64,000 nt of DNA from Woeseiaceae bacterium. GTDB lineage: Bacteria > Pseudomonadota > Gammaproteobacteria > Steroidobacterales > Woeseiaceae. A model generated the notes under the pieces. It saw nothing but the letters and a program-made list of their open reading frames with translations. It ran no database searches and was not told the origin of the DNA. The first letter of the stretch is position 1; each line of letters opens with the position of its first letter. Positions 7,825 to 18,264 of the stretch are shown piece by piece. The position numbers and the translations under genes were made by a program. The DNA lies in assembly GCA_024640315.1 (NCBI GenBank), contig JAHEFF010000005.1:1-64000 (forward strand). The letters run 5' to 3'.

Positions 7825-10386
7825 ATGAGCGCCAAGGTGAGCCCCGTTCATACGCCGATGATGCAGCAGTACCTGAGCATCAAGGCCGATTATCCAGACA
7901 TGCTGGTCTTCTACCGGATGGGGGATTTCTATGAACTCTTTTTCGATGACGCTCGTCGCGCGGCCTCACTGCTCGACATCACGCTGACCGCCAGGGGCAA
8001 GTCCGCGGGCAACCCGATACCGATGGCGGGCGTGCCATACCACGCTGCGGAAGGCTACCTGGCCAGGCTGGTCCGGAAAGGCGAGTCGGTTGCCATTTGC
8101 GAACAGGTCGGCGATCCGGCAGCAAGCAAGGGACCTGTCGAACGCAAAGTGATGCGAGTGGTTACGCCCGGCACACTCACCGATGAAGCGTTGCTGCCGG
8201 AAGCCAGGGATAACCTGGTCGCCGCAATCTACATGGATGGCGACCGGATCGGGCTTGCGTGGCTGGACCTGGCAGGTGGCCGCTTTCGCGTGACGGAGTT
8301 CAGTGGCCGTGACGCCCTGGCCGGCGAACTGGAACGTTTAAAACCCGCAGAAATAATCATCGACGATGAGAATCGCGAGAACCCCGGGTTTCGTGACGGT
8401 GTACGAGTGAGCGGCAGACCCCCCTGGCACTTTGACCACGATAGCGCAACACGGCTGCTTTGCTCTCAGTTTCAGACTCAGAGCCTGTCCGGATTCGGCT
8501 GCGACGATGTCCCGCTTGGCGTCGCTGCGGCAGGCGCACTGCTGCAATATGTCAGCGACACTCAGAAAACCGCCTTGCCACACCTGACCTCCATCACGGT
8601 CGAACAATTGAGTGATGCGGTCATCATGGACGGGCCAACGCGCAGGAACCTCGAGCTCGAAGAAAGCCTGACAGGCCATTCGGAACACACGCTCGCCGGT
8701 GTCATGGACCGCTGCCAAAGCCCGATGGGCAGCCGCTTGCTGAAACGCTGGATCCAGCGGCCGCTTCGGGATACGAATACCCTGCGAGGCCGATACCAGG
8801 CTGTCGAAACGTTGTTGTTTGCTCGTCTTATCGAGCCCCTGCAGTCGGGCCTTCATGGCATCGGCGATGTCGAGCGCATCTTGTCCCGCGTGGCACTTCG
8901 GTCAGCAAGGCCGCGTGACCTGCGACAGCTCGAGGTGGCGTTGTCCAGGATTCCGGACCTGAAGAGCCCGTTGAAGACCGCCGAGTCTCCTCTCTTACAG
9001 GGCCTCGCCAGGGATATTGGCGATCACGGCCGGGAAAGAGACCTGCTGCACAAGGCGATCATCGACAACCCGCCCATGTTGATCCGGGACGGCGGCGTCA
9101 TTGCGCCGGGTTTTGACGACGAACTGGACGAATTGCGCTCTATCGCAGAGAACGCCGACCAATATCTCCGCGATCTTGAAACGCGGGAAAAGGAGCGAAC
9201 GGGCGTGGCGAACCTGAAGCTCGGTTACAACCGGGTGCACGGCTACTATATCGAAATCAGTAAGTTGCAAGCCGACAAGGCGCCGACAGACTATGTCAGA
9301 CGGCAAACCCTGAAATCGGCGGAGCGCTTCATTACGCCTGAGCTGAAAGCATTTGAGGATAAAGTCTTAAGTGCGCGCGAACGCGCCCTGACACGGGAGA
9401 AATACCTCTACGATTGCCTGATCGAAACCTTGTCTGAATCTTTGCCGTCATTGCAGGCCACGGCAGCGGGACTCGCGGAACTCGATGTTCTCAGCTCCTT
9501 TGCCGAGCGGGCGGAAACACTGGGACTTGCCAAACCGGAGATCGTTGACGAGCCGTGCATCGAAATCTCCGGTGGCCGTCACCTGGTCGTCGAACAGGTC
9601 ATTGACACACCCTTCGTCGCAAACGATCTCGAACTCAATCGTCAGCGAAAACTGCTCGTCATCACTGGCCCGAACATGGGCGGAAAATCCACCTACATGC
9701 GCCAGACGGCACTCATCGCGATACTGGCCCATATCGGAAGTTTTGTGCCGGCCGAAAGGCTTCGGATCGGCCCGGTTGACCGGATCTTTACGCGAATTGG
9801 CGCGTCCGACGATATTGCGGGTGGCCGGTCGACGTTTATGGTCGAGATGACCGAGACTGCAACCATCCTGAACAATGCAACCGAATCGAGCCTGGTACTG
9901 ATGGATGAAATCGGGCGCGGCACCAGTACTTTCGATGGTTTGTCGCTCGCCTGGGCGGCAGCTCACCACATGGGCGAGAAGGTGCAGGCGTTCACGTTAT
10001 TTGCAACGCACTATTTTGAGCTGACTGCACTGGCCGACGAGATACCGGCCTGTACGAATGTCCACCTCGACGCTACGGAACATAAAGGACAACTGGTTTT
10101 TCTGCACGCGGTGAAACCTGGACCGGCCAATCAAAGTTACGGGTTGCAGGTTGCCGCACTGGCCGGTGTGCCACCGATTGTCATCAAGAGAGCACGGACG
10201 TACCTGGCAACACTGGAAACACACCAGGTTTCGGAGCACCCGCAGGCGCAACTGCCGTTAACCGCCCCGGCCGAAGAGAAGCCGGACGAGCTAGCCAATG
10301 CGCTGGACGAGATCAATCCGGACGATATGACGCCGCGCGAAGCCATGGATGCGCTCTATCGTCTGAAGAAGATTGGCGACACCTGA
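7825..10386 (+). CDS. mutS: DNA mismatch repair protein MutS
   Basis: Recognises base mismatches and small loops and recruits MutL. It has 853 residues, the E. coli size. The mismatch-reading Phe-x-Glu is in GDFYELF near residues 37-41, the connector/lever region fills 130-560, Walker [10 protein letters not shown] lies near 615, and the ABC signature region STFMVEM and Walker [14 protein letters not shown] follow. The C-terminal tail ends with the helix-turn-helix/tetramer segment ([15 protein letters not shown]). It stands alone on the plus strand between two minus-strand blocks; mutS close to recA is a conserved arrangement. Confidence 0.99.
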   Translation: MSAKVSPVHTPMMQQYLSIKADYPDMLVFYRMGDFYELFFDDARRAASLLDITLTARGKSAGNPIPMAGVPYHAAEGYLARLVRKGESVAICEQVGDPAASKGPVERKVMRVVTPGTLTDEALLPEARDNLVAAIYMDGDRIGLAWLDLAGGRFRVTEFSGRDALAGELERLKPAEIIIDDENRENPGFRDGVRVSGRPPWHFDHDSATRLLCSQFQTQSLSGFGCDDVPLGVAAAGALLQYVSDTQKTALPHLTSITVEQLSDAVIMDGPTRRNLELEESLTGHSEHTLAGVMDRCQSPMGSRLLKRWIQRPLRDTNTLRGRYQAVETLLFARLIEPLQSGLHGIGDVERILSRVALRSARPRDLRQLEVALSRIPDLKSPLKTAESPLLQGLARDIGDHGRERDLLHKAIIDNPPMLIRDGGVIAPGFDDELDELRSIAENADQYLRDLETREKERTGVANLKLGYNRVHGYYIEISKLQADKAPTDYVRRQTLKSAERFITPELKAFEDKVLSARERALTREKYLYDCLIETLSESLPSLQATAAGLAELDVLSSFAERAETLGLAKPEIVDEPCIEISGGRHLVVEQVIDTPFVANDLELNRQRKLLVITGPNMGGKSTYMRQTALIAILAHIGSFVPAERLRIGPVDRIFTRIGASDDIAGGRSTFMVEMTETATILNNATESSLVLMDEIGRGTSTFDGLSLAWAAAHHMGEKVQAFTLFATHYFELTALADEIPACTNVHLDATEHKGQLVFLHAVKPGPANQSYGLQVAALAGVPPIVIKRARTYLATLETHQVSEHPQAQLPLTAPAEEKPDELANALDEINPDDMTPREAMDALYRLKKIGDT

Positions 10387-10407
10387 ACGCGAGCCGGACC
10401 CGCGAAT

Positions 10408-10848
10408 CTAGCTCAGTTCCTGCCGCAGATTTTCCAGAGCTTCCCTGTTCGTCCAGGACCAGACGGCGTCAATTGCCTCGTCAATATCGAGCCACTTCCA
10501 CGCACCATGCTCGGCCGGGTTTGCTATGACATCGATCGGTGCGCGGACGCGGTAACGCCACTCGTGTTCCCTGTTTTCCGTTACACCTGGCGGGTAACGA
10601 TCGCGCCACCGCGGATCGATCTCGAAGGTTCGGGCCATTCCGGAGTCGACAAGATCCCCTTCGTCGGTCAGACCAGTCTCTTCTTCCAGTTCACGTCGAG
10701 CAGCGTGCAAAGAAGATTCGCCAGGATCCAGCGATCCGGTGACAGATTGCCAGAATTCAAAAGGCATGATGCGATTCAGCAACAGGATCTTGCCTGGCTC
10801 GGTGTAGACGACGACCAGTACGGATTCGGGCCTGCGTAACCCGGTGAT
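10408..10848 (-). CDS. nudB: dihydroneopterin triphosphate diphosphatase (Nudix), apparent AUC start
   Basis: Removes pyrophosphate from dihydroneopterin triphosphate in folate synthesis. The Nudix box is complete: G-x5-E-x7-REL-x-EE-x-GL, starting at GSLDPGE. The conserved NudB N-terminus (RRPESVLVVVYTEPGK) lies upstream of any ATG/GTG/TTG; the frame has no such codon back to a stop inside aspS. An ATC codon at 10848 is preceded 7 nt away by GGAG and gives 146 residues, the E. coli length. A TTG at 10782 would remove the first beta-strand. Close behind aspS (4 bp), as in the usual aspS-nudB operon. Confidence 0.85.
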   Translation of the reverse strand: MTGLRRPESVLVVVYTEPGKILLLNRIMPFEFWQSVTGSLDPGESSLHAARRELEEETGLTDEGDLVDSGMARTFEIDPRWRDRYPPGVTENREHEWRYRVRAPIDVIANPAEHGAWKWLDIDEAIDAVWSWTNREALENLRQELS

Positions 10849-10852
10849 TGGA

Positions 10853-12625
10853 CTACTCCGGTCGCGGTGCGCGCAAGCGAATACCGGCTTCCTTGAGCTG
10901 CTCGGCGGACACTACACCCGGTGCGTTGGTCAGGGGGCAACTCGCGGTTTGTGTTTTCGGAAATGCGATAACATCCCGAATACTTTCAGCACCAGCCATC
11001 AGCATGATCATTCGATCCAGGCCGAAAGCGATGCCGCCGTGCGGCGGGCAACCGTAACTCAGCGCGCGCAGCAGGAAGCCGAACTTTTCCTCGGCTTCCT
11101 CGTCGCTGATGCCGAGCAACTCGAATACTGCGGCCTGCATCGACCGGTCGTGAATACGGATTGAACCACCGCCAATCTCCGAGCCGTTCAGAACCATGTC
11201 GTAGGCACGCGACAGTACGGTACCGGGCTCGGCTTTGACTGCGTCGGCATCGTCCACGGCCGGCGCTGTGAACGGATGGTGAAGTGACGTCCAGCGTTTC
11301 GACTGCGGGTCTTTTTCAAACATCGGAAAGTCAACTACCCAGAGCGGCTGCCACCCTTCCTGCACAAGCCCCCGATCTTCGCCAAGCTTGACGCGAAGCG
11401 CACCCAGCGCGTCGTTCACGACACGGGCTTTGTCTGCGCCAAAAAAGACGAGGTCGCCGTCCTTCGCTCCGGTTCTGTCCATGATGCCGCTGATGGCATC
11501 GTCTGGCAGGAATTTGAGAATGGGCGACTGCAGCCCGTCGCGACCGGCGCTCACATCGTTCACCTTGATGTAGGCAAGTCCTTTCGCCCCGTATCGGCCA
11601 ACATATGCGGTGTAGTCGTCGATCTCCCTGCGACTCAATGCACTGCCACCAGGCAGGCAAAGTGCGGCCACGCGTCCGTCGGGGTCCGCCGCCGGCCCTG
11701 CAAAGACCTTGAATTCAACTGAGCCCATCAAATCTGCCACTTCGATCAGCTCGAGCGGGATGCGCAAATCCGGTTTATCAGAGCCGTATCGCTGCATTGC
11801 CTCCGCATAGCTAATACGCGGAAACGGTGACGGCAAATCGACATCCATCACCTCTTTGAACAGATTCCGAACGAGGCCTTCCATCGTATTTGTGACATCG
11901 CCTTCATCGACGAAACTCATCTCGATATCGAGCTGGGTAAATTCAGGCTGCCGGTCCGCGCGCAGATCCTCGTCACGGAAGCATCGAACGATCTGGTAGT
12001 AGCGATCCAGTCCCGACATCATCAGCAGCTGTTTGAAAATCTGCGGCGATTGCGGCAATGCAAAAAACTTTCCGGGATTGGTTCGGCTCGGCACGATGTA
12101 GTCGCGCGCGCCCTCCGGCGTCGCCCGCGTCAGCATCGGCGTTTCCACGTCGATAAAACCATTGTCATCGAGATAGTTGCGCATCGCACGGGTCACCGCG
12201 TGACGCAGGCGCAGGTTGCCAAGCATGTTTTCGCGGCGCAGATCGAGGTAACGATACTTCAGTCGCAGCTCTTCGTTGGCCTGCTCGTCGTGATGAAAAG
12301 GCGGCGTCTCGGAATCGTTGAGCGTCACCAGCTCGTGGGCGAGAACCTCGACCTGGCCCGTCCGCATGTTCGGATTAATAGTTCCCTCGGGCCTTTGCCG
12401 GACTTTGCCTTTGACGGCCAGAACAAACTCGCTGCGGATCCGCTCGGCTTCCGCAAAGATTTCAGCGCGATCCGGGTCAAATACGATCTGTAACAGGCCC
12501 TCCCTGTCGCGAAGATCGACAAATATTACGCCGCCGTGATCCCGGCGCCGGTGCACCCAGCCACAAACCGAGATTTCCTCGCCGATCAGGGTTTCGTCTA
12601 CTTGTCCGCAATAATGGCTGCGCAT
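10853..12625 (-). CDS. aspS: aspartyl-tRNA synthetase
   Basis: Class II synthetase charging tRNA-Asp. It has 590 residues, the size of bacterial-type AspRS. An N-terminal OB-fold anticodon-binding domain ([22 protein letters not shown]) is followed by catalytic motif 2 ([18 protein letters not shown]), a GAD insertion domain (about 280-420) and motif 3 ([11 protein letters not shown]). Whether it is discriminating or also charges tRNA-Asn cannot be decided by eye; no gatCAB is in this window. It belongs to a minus-strand run FmdB-DUF502-aspS-nudB. Confidence 0.98.
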   Translation of the reverse strand: MRSHYCGQVDETLIGEEISVCGWVHRRRDHGGVIFVDLRDREGLLQIVFDPDRAEIFAEAERIRSEFVLAVKGKVRQRPEGTINPNMRTGQVEVLAHELVTLNDSETPPFHHDEQANEELRLKYRYLDLRRENMLGNLRLRHAVTRAMRNYLDDNGFIDVETPMLTRATPEGARDYIVPSRTNPGKFFALPQSPQIFKQLLMMSGLDRYYQIVRCFRDEDLRADRQPEFTQLDIEMSFVDEGDVTNTMEGLVRNLFKEVMDVDLPSPFPRISYAEAMQRYGSDKPDLRIPLELIEVADLMGSVEFKVFAGPAADPDGRVAALCLPGGSALSRREIDDYTAYVGRYGAKGLAYIKVNDVSAGRDGLQSPILKFLPDDAISGIMDRTGAKDGDLVFFGADKARVVNDALGALRVKLGEDRGLVQEGWQPLWVVDFPMFEKDPQSKRWTSLHHPFTAPAVDDADAVKAEPGTVLSRAYDMVLNGSEIGGGSIRIHDRSMQAAVFELLGISDEEAEEKFGFLLRALSYGCPPHGGIAFGLDRMIMLMAGAESIRDVIAFPKTQTASCPLTNAPGVVSAEQLKEAGIRLRAPRPE

Positions 12626-12709
12626 CGTCTTGTCTATGACCGAAAATTGGAGGCGGAATGGTACGGGCTGCCGGAGTAGGCTGCAACACTGCAGGCACCC
12701 GTTTGGTCG

Positions 12710-13375
12710 TTATTTTTCGCCTTCTTCCGGCATGACGAGCGGTAATTCGGGCAGCTTGTCATTGCGCCACGTCGGAATCACCACACCGAGGGAGATTATC
12801 ATCTTGAGCGCCTCGTCAACTTCCATATCCAGAACGACCACATCTTTTCTTGGCACGATGATGATGAAGCCGGAGGTCGGATTCGGCGTAGTCGGTACAA
12901 AAGTACAGACAACATCCTCGCCGGTGCGCCCCTGGACTTCACCCAGGTTGCTGGACGTCTGGAATGCGAGGCTGTACAGACCTTTGCGGGGATACTCGAT
13001 CAGCAGCACATTTTTGAACGACTCGCTCTTGTCCGAAAACACCATCTCCGCAAATTTCTTGACCGCAGAATAGACCGCGCGAACGACCGGTATTCTGTCC
13101 AGGAGCGATTCCCAACCGTTGACAAACGCGCGGCCAACGAAATTCGCGGCCAGCATTCCGGTGATGACGAGCAGCAGGAATGTAAAGATGACGCCAAGGC
13201 CGGGAAGCTCTATGCCGAGCAACTGGTCCGGGTTATAGTTTGGCGGCAACCAGCCCAGGAAGTTGTCCAGCCAACGGTCCATCTGGCTGACAACGAATTT
13301 CAGCAGCTGATAAGTGACCGCCAGCGGCAACCAGACCAGCAGGCCCGCAATAATGTAACGGCGAAGGTTCTTCAC
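12710..13375 (-). CDS. DUF502 family inner-membrane protein
   Basis: A 221-residue membrane protein of the DUF502 family, function unknown. Two hydrophobic stretches are evident, at about 9-29 (IAGLLVWLPLAVTYQLLKFVV) and 58-80 (LGVIFTFLLLVITGMLAANFV), followed by the conserved soluble part with RIPVVRAVYSAVKKFAE and VPTTPNPTSGFIIIVPRKDV. Its start overlaps the stop of the zinc-ribbon gene by 4 bp, and aspS follows. The association FmdB-DUF502-aspS is common in Proteobacteria, but no function follows from it. Confidence 0.92.
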   Translation of the reverse strand: MKNLRRYIIAGLLVWLPLAVTYQLLKFVVSQMDRWLDNFLGWLPPNYNPDQLLGIELPGLGVIFTFLLLVITGMLAANFVGRAFVNGWESLLDRIPVVRAVYSAVKKFAEMVFSDKSESFKNVLLIEYPRKGLYSLAFQTSSNLGEVQGRTGEDVVCTFVPTTPNPTSGFIIIVPRKDVVVLDMEVDEALKMIISLGVVIPTWRNDKLPELPLVMPEEGEK

Positions 13376-13677
13376 TTGGTGCTGTCTTTGCTGGCGGTCG
13401 TCGTTTTGGATTCCGCTTTGGCGGAATCCTTTTTGTCCGTTTTGACGGTCGATTTGGCTGGCTCGGAATCGCTCTTGTGCACGTTCTTCTGTTTATCCTT
13501 TTTGAAATCCGTCTCGTACCAGCCCTGTCCTTTCAGGCGAAAGCGAGGCGCTGACAGCAGCCGCTTGAGCGCGGGCTCACCACACTCGGGACAATCCAAG
13601 AGCGGCTCATCGCTAATCTTCTGCAGTGCGTCCAGCTTATGGTCACACTTCCTGCAGGCATACTCGTAAATGGGCAT
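13372..13677 (-). CDS. FmdB-type zinc-ribbon protein
   Basis: A small (101 residues) putative regulatory protein. The N-terminal 40 residues form a zinc ribbon, CRKC at 8-11 and CPEC at 34-37, within the FmdB pattern that begins MPIYEYAC. The rest is a low-complexity Lys/Ser/Asp-rich tail (DKKDSAKAESK) likely to be disordered. First gene of the run into DUF502 and aspS. Biochemical role unknown. Confidence 0.9.
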   Translation of the reverse strand: MPIYEYACRKCDHKLDALQKISDEPLLDCPECGEPALKRLLSAPRFRLKGQGWYETDFKKDKQKNVHKSDSEPAKSTVKTDKKDSAKAESKTTTASKDSTK

Positions 13678-13700
13678 GCGTTCGACTCCGGGTAAAGATG

Positions 13701-13728
13701 CGTTGCATCCGTGATCCCGGATGCAACG
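13701..13728 (-). terminator. hairpin downstream of clpB
   Basis: A perfect 10-bp stem CGTTGCATCC/GGATGCAACG with an 8-nt loop lies 21 bp after the clpB stop on the minus strand; only a short T-run (CATCTTT) follows. It probably ends or stabilises the clpB transcript. Confidence 0.55.
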
Positions 13729-13748
13729 AGTTCCTCATTATATGTGTA

Positions 13749-16328
13749 TCAGGCCGCGTTCTGGAACTCGAGATGGCCCTCATCGACGCCAATCTCGATC
13801 GTATCACCCGGCTTGAAACGGCCCTGCAGGATTTCCTGCGCCAGCGGATTCTCAACCTGCTGCTGAATTGCGCGCTTCAGCGGCCTAGCTCCATATACCG
13901 GGTCAAACCCGGCTTCGGCCAGTTTATCGCGGGCAGCGTCCGAAAGTACGATTTTCATGTCGCGCCCGGCGAGACGCTCGTAAAGGTAGCCGAGCTGGAT
14001 ATCCACGATCGCGCGGATGTGCTCCCTGCCCAGCGGGTGGAATACCACGGCGTCGTCGATACGGTTGATAAATTCGGGTCGGAAGTGCGTTGCGACGACT
14101 TCCATGACCGCGCTCTTCATCGCTTCATAGTTTTGCTCGCCCGCCAGCTCCTGGATTCGCTGCGATCCCAGGTTCGATGTCATGACAATGACGCAATTGC
14201 GGAAATCGACCGTCCTTCCCTGCCCGTCCGTCAGGCGCCCGTCATCGAGAACCTGCAGAAGAACATTAAAAACATCCGGGTGCGCTTTTTCGACCTCGTC
14301 GAGAAGAATGACGGAGTAAGGCCGGCGGCGAACCGACTCGGTCAGGTAGCCACCCTCGTCGTACCCGACGTATCCAGGCGGTGCGCCAATCAGGCGCGCC
14401 ACAGAATGCTTTTCCATAAACTCCGACATGTCGAGCCGCACCATGGCGTCATCCGTGTCGAACAGGAAATGCGCGAGCGCTTTGGTCAGCTCGGTTTTGC
14501 CAACACCTGTCGGGCCGAGGAACAGGAACGACCCGATCGGACGGTTCGGGTCCGACAGGCCCGCCCTGGAACGGCGAATCGCGTTCGCAACTGCAGTCAC
14601 GGCTTCATGTTGACCGACTACGCGCTGCTCTATCGCCGCCTCCATTTGCAGCAACTTGTCCTTCTCGCCCTCGAGCATTTTCGAAACCGGGATGCCGGTC
14701 CATTTCGAGACGATTTCCGCTACCTCTTCTTCGGTGACGTTGTTACGCAACAGCGTGGTTTCCTGACCTTCCGCCGCCATCGCCTCCTTTAACTGTTTTT
14801 CCAGCTCCGGAATCTGGCCGTACTGCAACTCCGACATACGTGCCAGATCATTGGCCCTGTGAGCGGTCTCGAGTTCAAGTCGGGCCCGTTCAAGATCCTC
14901 CTTGATCTGTGTCGTACCCTGCATGGCTGCCTTTTCGGATTTCCAGATCTCATCAAGATCTGAAAACTCTCGCTCGAGCGCTTCGAGCTCTTCATCGAGA
15001 TCTTCCAGGCGCTTCCGGGATGCGTCGTCAGATTCCTTTTTCAGCGCTTCGCGCTCGATTTTGAGCTGGATGACGCGACGTTCGAGCTTGTCCATTTCCT
15101 CAGGTTTCGAATCGATCTCGATACGAATACGTGATGCCGCTTCATCGATCAGGTCGATCGCTTTGTCCGGCAGTTGCCGATCTGAAATATAGCGATGCGA
15201 CAGCGTCGCCGCCGCCACGATTGCGGGATCCGTAATTTCAACACCATGATGCACTTCGTATCGCTCTTTCAGTCCGCGAAGAATTGCGATGGTGTCTTCG
15301 ACTGTTGGTTCTTCAACTAAAACTTTCTGAAAACGCCGCTCGAGGGCCGCGTCTTTTTCGAGATACTTCCGATATTCATCAAGCGTCGTCGCGCCGACAC
15401 AGTGCAGTTCGCCACGCGCAAGAGCAGGCTTCAGCATATTACCGGCGTCCATGGATCCCTCAGCCTTCCCAGCGCCGACCATTGTGTGCAATTCGTCAAT
15501 GAAAAGAATGATCTGCCCTTCCTGTTTCGCAAGATCGTTCAGGACAGCCTTAAGTCGTTCTTCAAACTCACCGCGAAACTTCGCGCCGGCAATCAGTGAG
15601 CCCATGTCAAGCGACAGGATTCGTTTGTTCCGCAAACCTTCCGGAATCTCATTGTTCACGATCCGCTGCGCAAGACCTTCAATAATTGCGGTCTTGCCGA
15701 CGCCTGGCTCACCGATGAGGACAGGATTGTTCTTTGTACGTCGCTGCAGAATCTGGATCGTGCGTCGAATCTCGTCGTCCCGGCCGATAATCGGGTCGAG
15801 CTTTCCCTGCTCTGCACGCTCGGTCAGGTCGATGGTGTATTTTTCGAGGGCCTGCCGGGTGTCTTCAGCATTCGGGTCATTGACCTGCTGGCCACCACGA
15901 ATCTCATCGATGGATTTTTCGACCGCACCCCGGATGGCGCCGGCCTGCTCCATAATTGGCTTGAGATGGGACTTGCCATCCATTGCGGCAAGCACGAATA
16001 ACTCGCTGGAGATGTACTGGTCATTACGCTTTTGCGCGAGCTTGTCGGTCAGGTTCAGAAGGTTCGATAATTCATTCGAAATATGAATTTCGCCGGCAGT
16101 TCCCTCCACCTTCGGCAGCCTGTCAAGCGCGTCGCCGAGTTGCGAGCGAAGCAGATTTACGTTCACGCCTGACTTGGCAAGCAGACCGCGTATCGAGCTA
16201 CCCTGTTGGTCGAGCAACGCAACCATCACGTGCGCGGGCTCAATGAACTGATTGTCCAGGCCAACAGCAAGCGACTGAGCCTCGGCCAGCGCCATCTGAA
16301 ATTTGCTTGTCAGTTTATCCATTCGCAT
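13749..16328 (-). CDS. clpB: ATP-dependent disaggregase ClpB
   Basis: Hsp100 hexamer that extracts proteins from aggregates together with DnaK. It has 859 residues, the E. coli length. N-terminal Clp-N domain (1-145), AAA-1 with Walker [10 protein letters not shown] near 205, the coiled-coil middle domain at about 400-530 rich in [19 protein letters not shown]-type heptads, and AAA-2 with Walker [10 protein letters not shown] near 605 and [14 protein letters not shown]. No IGF/L-type ClpP-binding loop, as expected. It lies between pgeF-rluD and the FmdB-aspS run. The upstream gap holds a repeat pair and a weak heat-shock promoter candidate. Confidence 0.98.
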   Translation of the reverse strand: MRMDKLTSKFQMALAEAQSLAVGLDNQFIEPAHVMVALLDQQGSSIRGLLAKSGVNVNLLRSQLGDALDRLPKVEGTAGEIHISNELSNLLNLTDKLAQKRNDQYISSELFVLAAMDGKSHLKPIMEQAGAIRGAVEKSIDEIRGGQQVNDPNAEDTRQALEKYTIDLTERAEQGKLDPIIGRDDEIRRTIQILQRRTKNNPVLIGEPGVGKTAIIEGLAQRIVNNEIPEGLRNKRILSLDMGSLIAGAKFRGEFEERLKAVLNDLAKQEGQIILFIDELHTMVGAGKAEGSMDAGNMLKPALARGELHCVGATTLDEYRKYLEKDAALERRFQKVLVEEPTVEDTIAILRGLKERYEVHHGVEITDPAIVAAATLSHRYISDRQLPDKAIDLIDEAASRIRIEIDSKPEEMDKLERRVIQLKIEREALKKESDDASRKRLEDLDEELEALEREFSDLDEIWKSEKAAMQGTTQIKEDLERARLELETAHRANDLARMSELQYGQIPELEKQLKEAMAAEGQETTLLRNNVTEEEVAEIVSKWTGIPVSKMLEGEKDKLLQMEAAIEQRVVGQHEAVTAVANAIRRSRAGLSDPNRPIGSFLFLGPTGVGKTELTKALAHFLFDTDDAMVRLDMSEFMEKHSVARLIGAPPGYVGYDEGGYLTESVRRRPYSVILLDEVEKAHPDVFNVLLQVLDDGRLTDGQGRTVDFRNCVIVMTSNLGSQRIQELAGEQNYEAMKSAVMEVVATHFRPEFINRIDDAVVFHPLGREHIRAIVDIQLGYLYERLAGRDMKIVLSDAARDKLAEAGFDPVYGARPLKRAIQQQVENPLAQEILQGRFKPGDTIEIGVDEGHLEFQNAA

Positions 16329-16334
16329 TGTTGA

Positions 16335-16404
16335 AAATTGGGGTCAGACCCCGATTCCTCCGAATCTAAGATGAATAACGTCCAAATGGGCTCTGACCCC
16401 ATTT
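16335..16404. repeat. inverted pair of GGGGTCAGACCCC-type repeats
   Basis: AATTGGGGTCAGACCCCGATT (16337 region) and the reverse complement of AAATGGGGTCAGAGCCCATTT face each other about 28 bp apart in the clpB leader. Each is itself partly palindromic. Such REP-like elements are often scattered in gammaproteobacterial genomes. A single related half, CGGGGTCAGAC, occurs in front of mraZ near 57342-57352. Confidence 0.65.
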
Positions 16405-16415
16405 CCATGCGCAAT

Positions 16416-16443
16416 TAATTGAGTCGTTTGAAGCTTTTTCAAG
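16416..16443 (-). promoter_or_regulatory. weak sigma-32 promoter candidate for clpB
   Basis: On the minus strand CTTGAAA is followed after 13 bp by CTCAATTA, resembling the heat-shock consensus (CTTGAAA, 13-17 bp, CCCCATNT). The -35 is exact and the -10 is poor. clpB is sigma-32 dependent in E. coli. Overlaps the end of pgeF closely. Confidence 0.3.
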
Positions 16444-16457
16444 CCGCTCCGGGCAAC

Positions 16458-17195
16458 TCAGGCATTGCGAAAAACGAACGCCGCCATGCGGCCGCACTGC
16501 CCGTCACGCCGGTAGGAAAAGAACCGGGCTGAATCCTCATGCGTACACCAGCCACCGCCGAACACCTGGTGAATACCAGCCGCCTGCAGGCGCCGACTGG
16601 CAAGAGCGTACAGGTCTGCCTGCCAGCGACCACGCTCATTCGGCACGAAGCAATCGGCGGCGTTGATGTCGCCCTGCAGAAAGGCCTCGCGAACTTCGCC
16701 ACCTACTTCAAACGCCGACTGCGAGATGGCCGGACCCAACCAGGCGAGAATGCTGTGCGGCGGCGCGTTAAATGCGCACACCGTGTTCTCAAGGACGCCG
16801 GCCGACAATCCCCGCCAACCCGCATGCGCGGCGGCAACCTCTCTGCCGTCTTCGCTGGCCAGAAGAACCGGGAGACAATCGGCAATCATTACGACACAAA
16901 CCCTGTCGACCTGTCGCGTCAGCGAGGCATCAGCCTCAGCATCGCGAGTCGGTTCTTCGAGCACCTTGGCGCCGTGAACCTGCGACAACCAGGCCGGCTC
17001 TGACGGCAAGTTGCAGGCCGTAGCAAGACGCTGTCGATTCCTCCTGACAGCATCCGGGTCGTCACCTACGTGCTCACCGAGATTGAGTGACGCATAGACA
17101 CCGGTACTAACCCCGCCCGTCCGCAGCGAACATCCAGCGACAACATTGCCAGGCGCTGACCAGGCCGCCGGAATCCAGAAATCAGCTGACGTCAC
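16458..17195 (-). CDS. pgeF: peptidoglycan editing factor PgeF (YfiH, DUF152)
   Basis: A 245-residue multicopper-oxidase-like (DUF152) protein. The E. coli homologue YfiH/PgeF prevents wrong amino acids in the peptidoglycan stem, and related proteins cleave purine nucleosides. Zinc-site motifs are visible: SQVHGAKV (about residue 77), AAHAGWRGLSAGV (about 123) and CTHEDSARFFSYRRDG near the C-terminus. It overlaps the rluD stop by 4 bp, the usual rluD-pgeF pair. Substrate cannot be told from sequence. Confidence 0.92.
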   Translation of the reverse strand: MTSADFWIPAAWSAPGNVVAGCSLRTGGVSTGVYASLNLGEHVGDDPDAVRRNRQRLATACNLPSEPAWLSQVHGAKVLEEPTRDAEADASLTRQVDRVCVVMIADCLPVLLASEDGREVAAAHAGWRGLSAGVLENTVCAFNAPPHSILAWLGPAISQSAFEVGGEVREAFLQGDINAADCFVPNERGRWQADLYALASRRLQAAGIHQVFGGGWCTHEDSARFFSYRRDGQCGRMAAFVFRNA

Positions 17196-18148
17196 TCCTT
17201 TTCCCCGGCGTCGCGTCGCAATGTTTCGAGCAACCTGGCGAAATCATCCGGCGGCGCACATTGCTGATCAATTTCTGCGCCTGTCTGCGGGTGCAGGAAT
17301 GTAAGCCGCGTTGCGTGCAACGCCTGACGGCGAAACGTGCGCAGCAATTCAACCAGTTCTTCCGACGCGCCTGCGGGCCGTTGCAGCCTGCCACCGTAAG
17401 CCTGGTCGCCCAACAGAGGGTTTCGACGGTGTGCGAAATGCACACGGATCTGGTGCGTTCTGCCTGTTTCAAGCTGAACGCTTATATAGGTATGCGCCCG
17501 GAACCGCTCGATGACCCGATAGTGGCTAACCGCCGGCTTGCCGTCCTCGCGAACGGTCATTTTTCGCCGGTCAACGGGATGACGGCCAATTGGGGCATCG
17601 ATTTTGCCGCCACCGGTGAGCACACCACTGCAGACAGCCAGGTAATGACGCGAGATATCCCTGTCCGCGAGCGCCCTCGTCAGGGCTGTATGTGATTCCA
17701 GCGTTTTGCCGACGAGCAACAGTCCACTGGTGTCCTTGTCCAGCCGGTGAATAATCCCCGCGCGCGGTAACTCCTCGAGCGACGACTGATGGTGCAGAAG
17801 TCCGTTCATCAGCGTGCCACGAGTGTTGCCGGCGCCGGGATGTACAACGAGTCCTGCGGGCTTGTTGATGATCAGCAATTCATCGTCCTCGAAGACAATA
17901 TCCAGGGCGATGGGCTCTGGTTTGCTGGTGACGCTCACCTCTGCCTGCGGCGTCAGGACTACCCGTTCGCCCCCGGTAACCGGATCGCGCGGGCGCATCT
18001 CGCGCTCATCCACAGTGACCAGACCAAGCTTGATCCAGCTCTGCAGCCTGCTCCTCGAATATTCCGGAAACATACGCGCCAGCGCCTGGTCCAAACGCTG
18101 TCCGGACAGGTCCAACGGTATTTCTTTTTGCAGGGATTCTTCGGCCAT
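17192..18148 (-). CDS. rluD: 23S rRNA pseudouridine synthase RluD
   Basis: Forms pseudouridines in helix 69 of 23S rRNA. An N-terminal S4-like domain (LDQALARMFPEYSRSRLQSW, residues about 15-60) precedes the RluA-family catalytic domain with HRLDKDTSGLLLVGKT, whose Asp is the nucleophile. The start MAEESLQ aligns with E. coli RluD; a Met 4 codons earlier is possible. It is divergent from bamD and pairs with pgeF, the classic bamD/rluD-pgeF-clpB arrangement, which separates RluD from RluA/RluC. Confidence 0.95.
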   Translation of the reverse strand: MAEESLQKEIPLDLSGQRLDQALARMFPEYSRSRLQSWIKLGLVTVDEREMRPRDPVTGGERVVLTPQAEVSVTSKPEPIALDIVFEDDELLIINKPAGLVVHPGAGNTRGTLMNGLLHHQSSLEELPRAGIIHRLDKDTSGLLLVGKTLESHTALTRALADRDISRHYLAVCSGVLTGGGKIDAPIGRHPVDRRKMTVREDGKPAVSHYRVIERFRAHTYISVQLETGRTHQIRVHFAHRRNPLLGDQAYGGRLQRPAGASEELVELLRTFRRQALHATRLTFLHPQTGAEIDQQCAPPDDFARLLETLRRDAGEKE

Positions 18149-18264
18149 GAACCTTGTCAAACCAATGGGCGGGGCAACTTCAAGTTTACGGTATACTTGC
18201 TGATCGCGCCGGATTGATGCAAAGTCCGGCGGCTGCCCGGTTCAGGACGGCAAAAACCAGAAAT

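Noticed and set aside
13626-14792. 388-codon plus-strand frame opposite clpB
   Set aside because: Shadow of the clpB coding strand in a GC-rich genome; no start signal.
18154-18264. 37-residue N-terminal extension of BamD
   Set aside because: It would overlap the rluD start region and displace the lipoprotein signal; the ATG at 18265 places the lipobox correctly.
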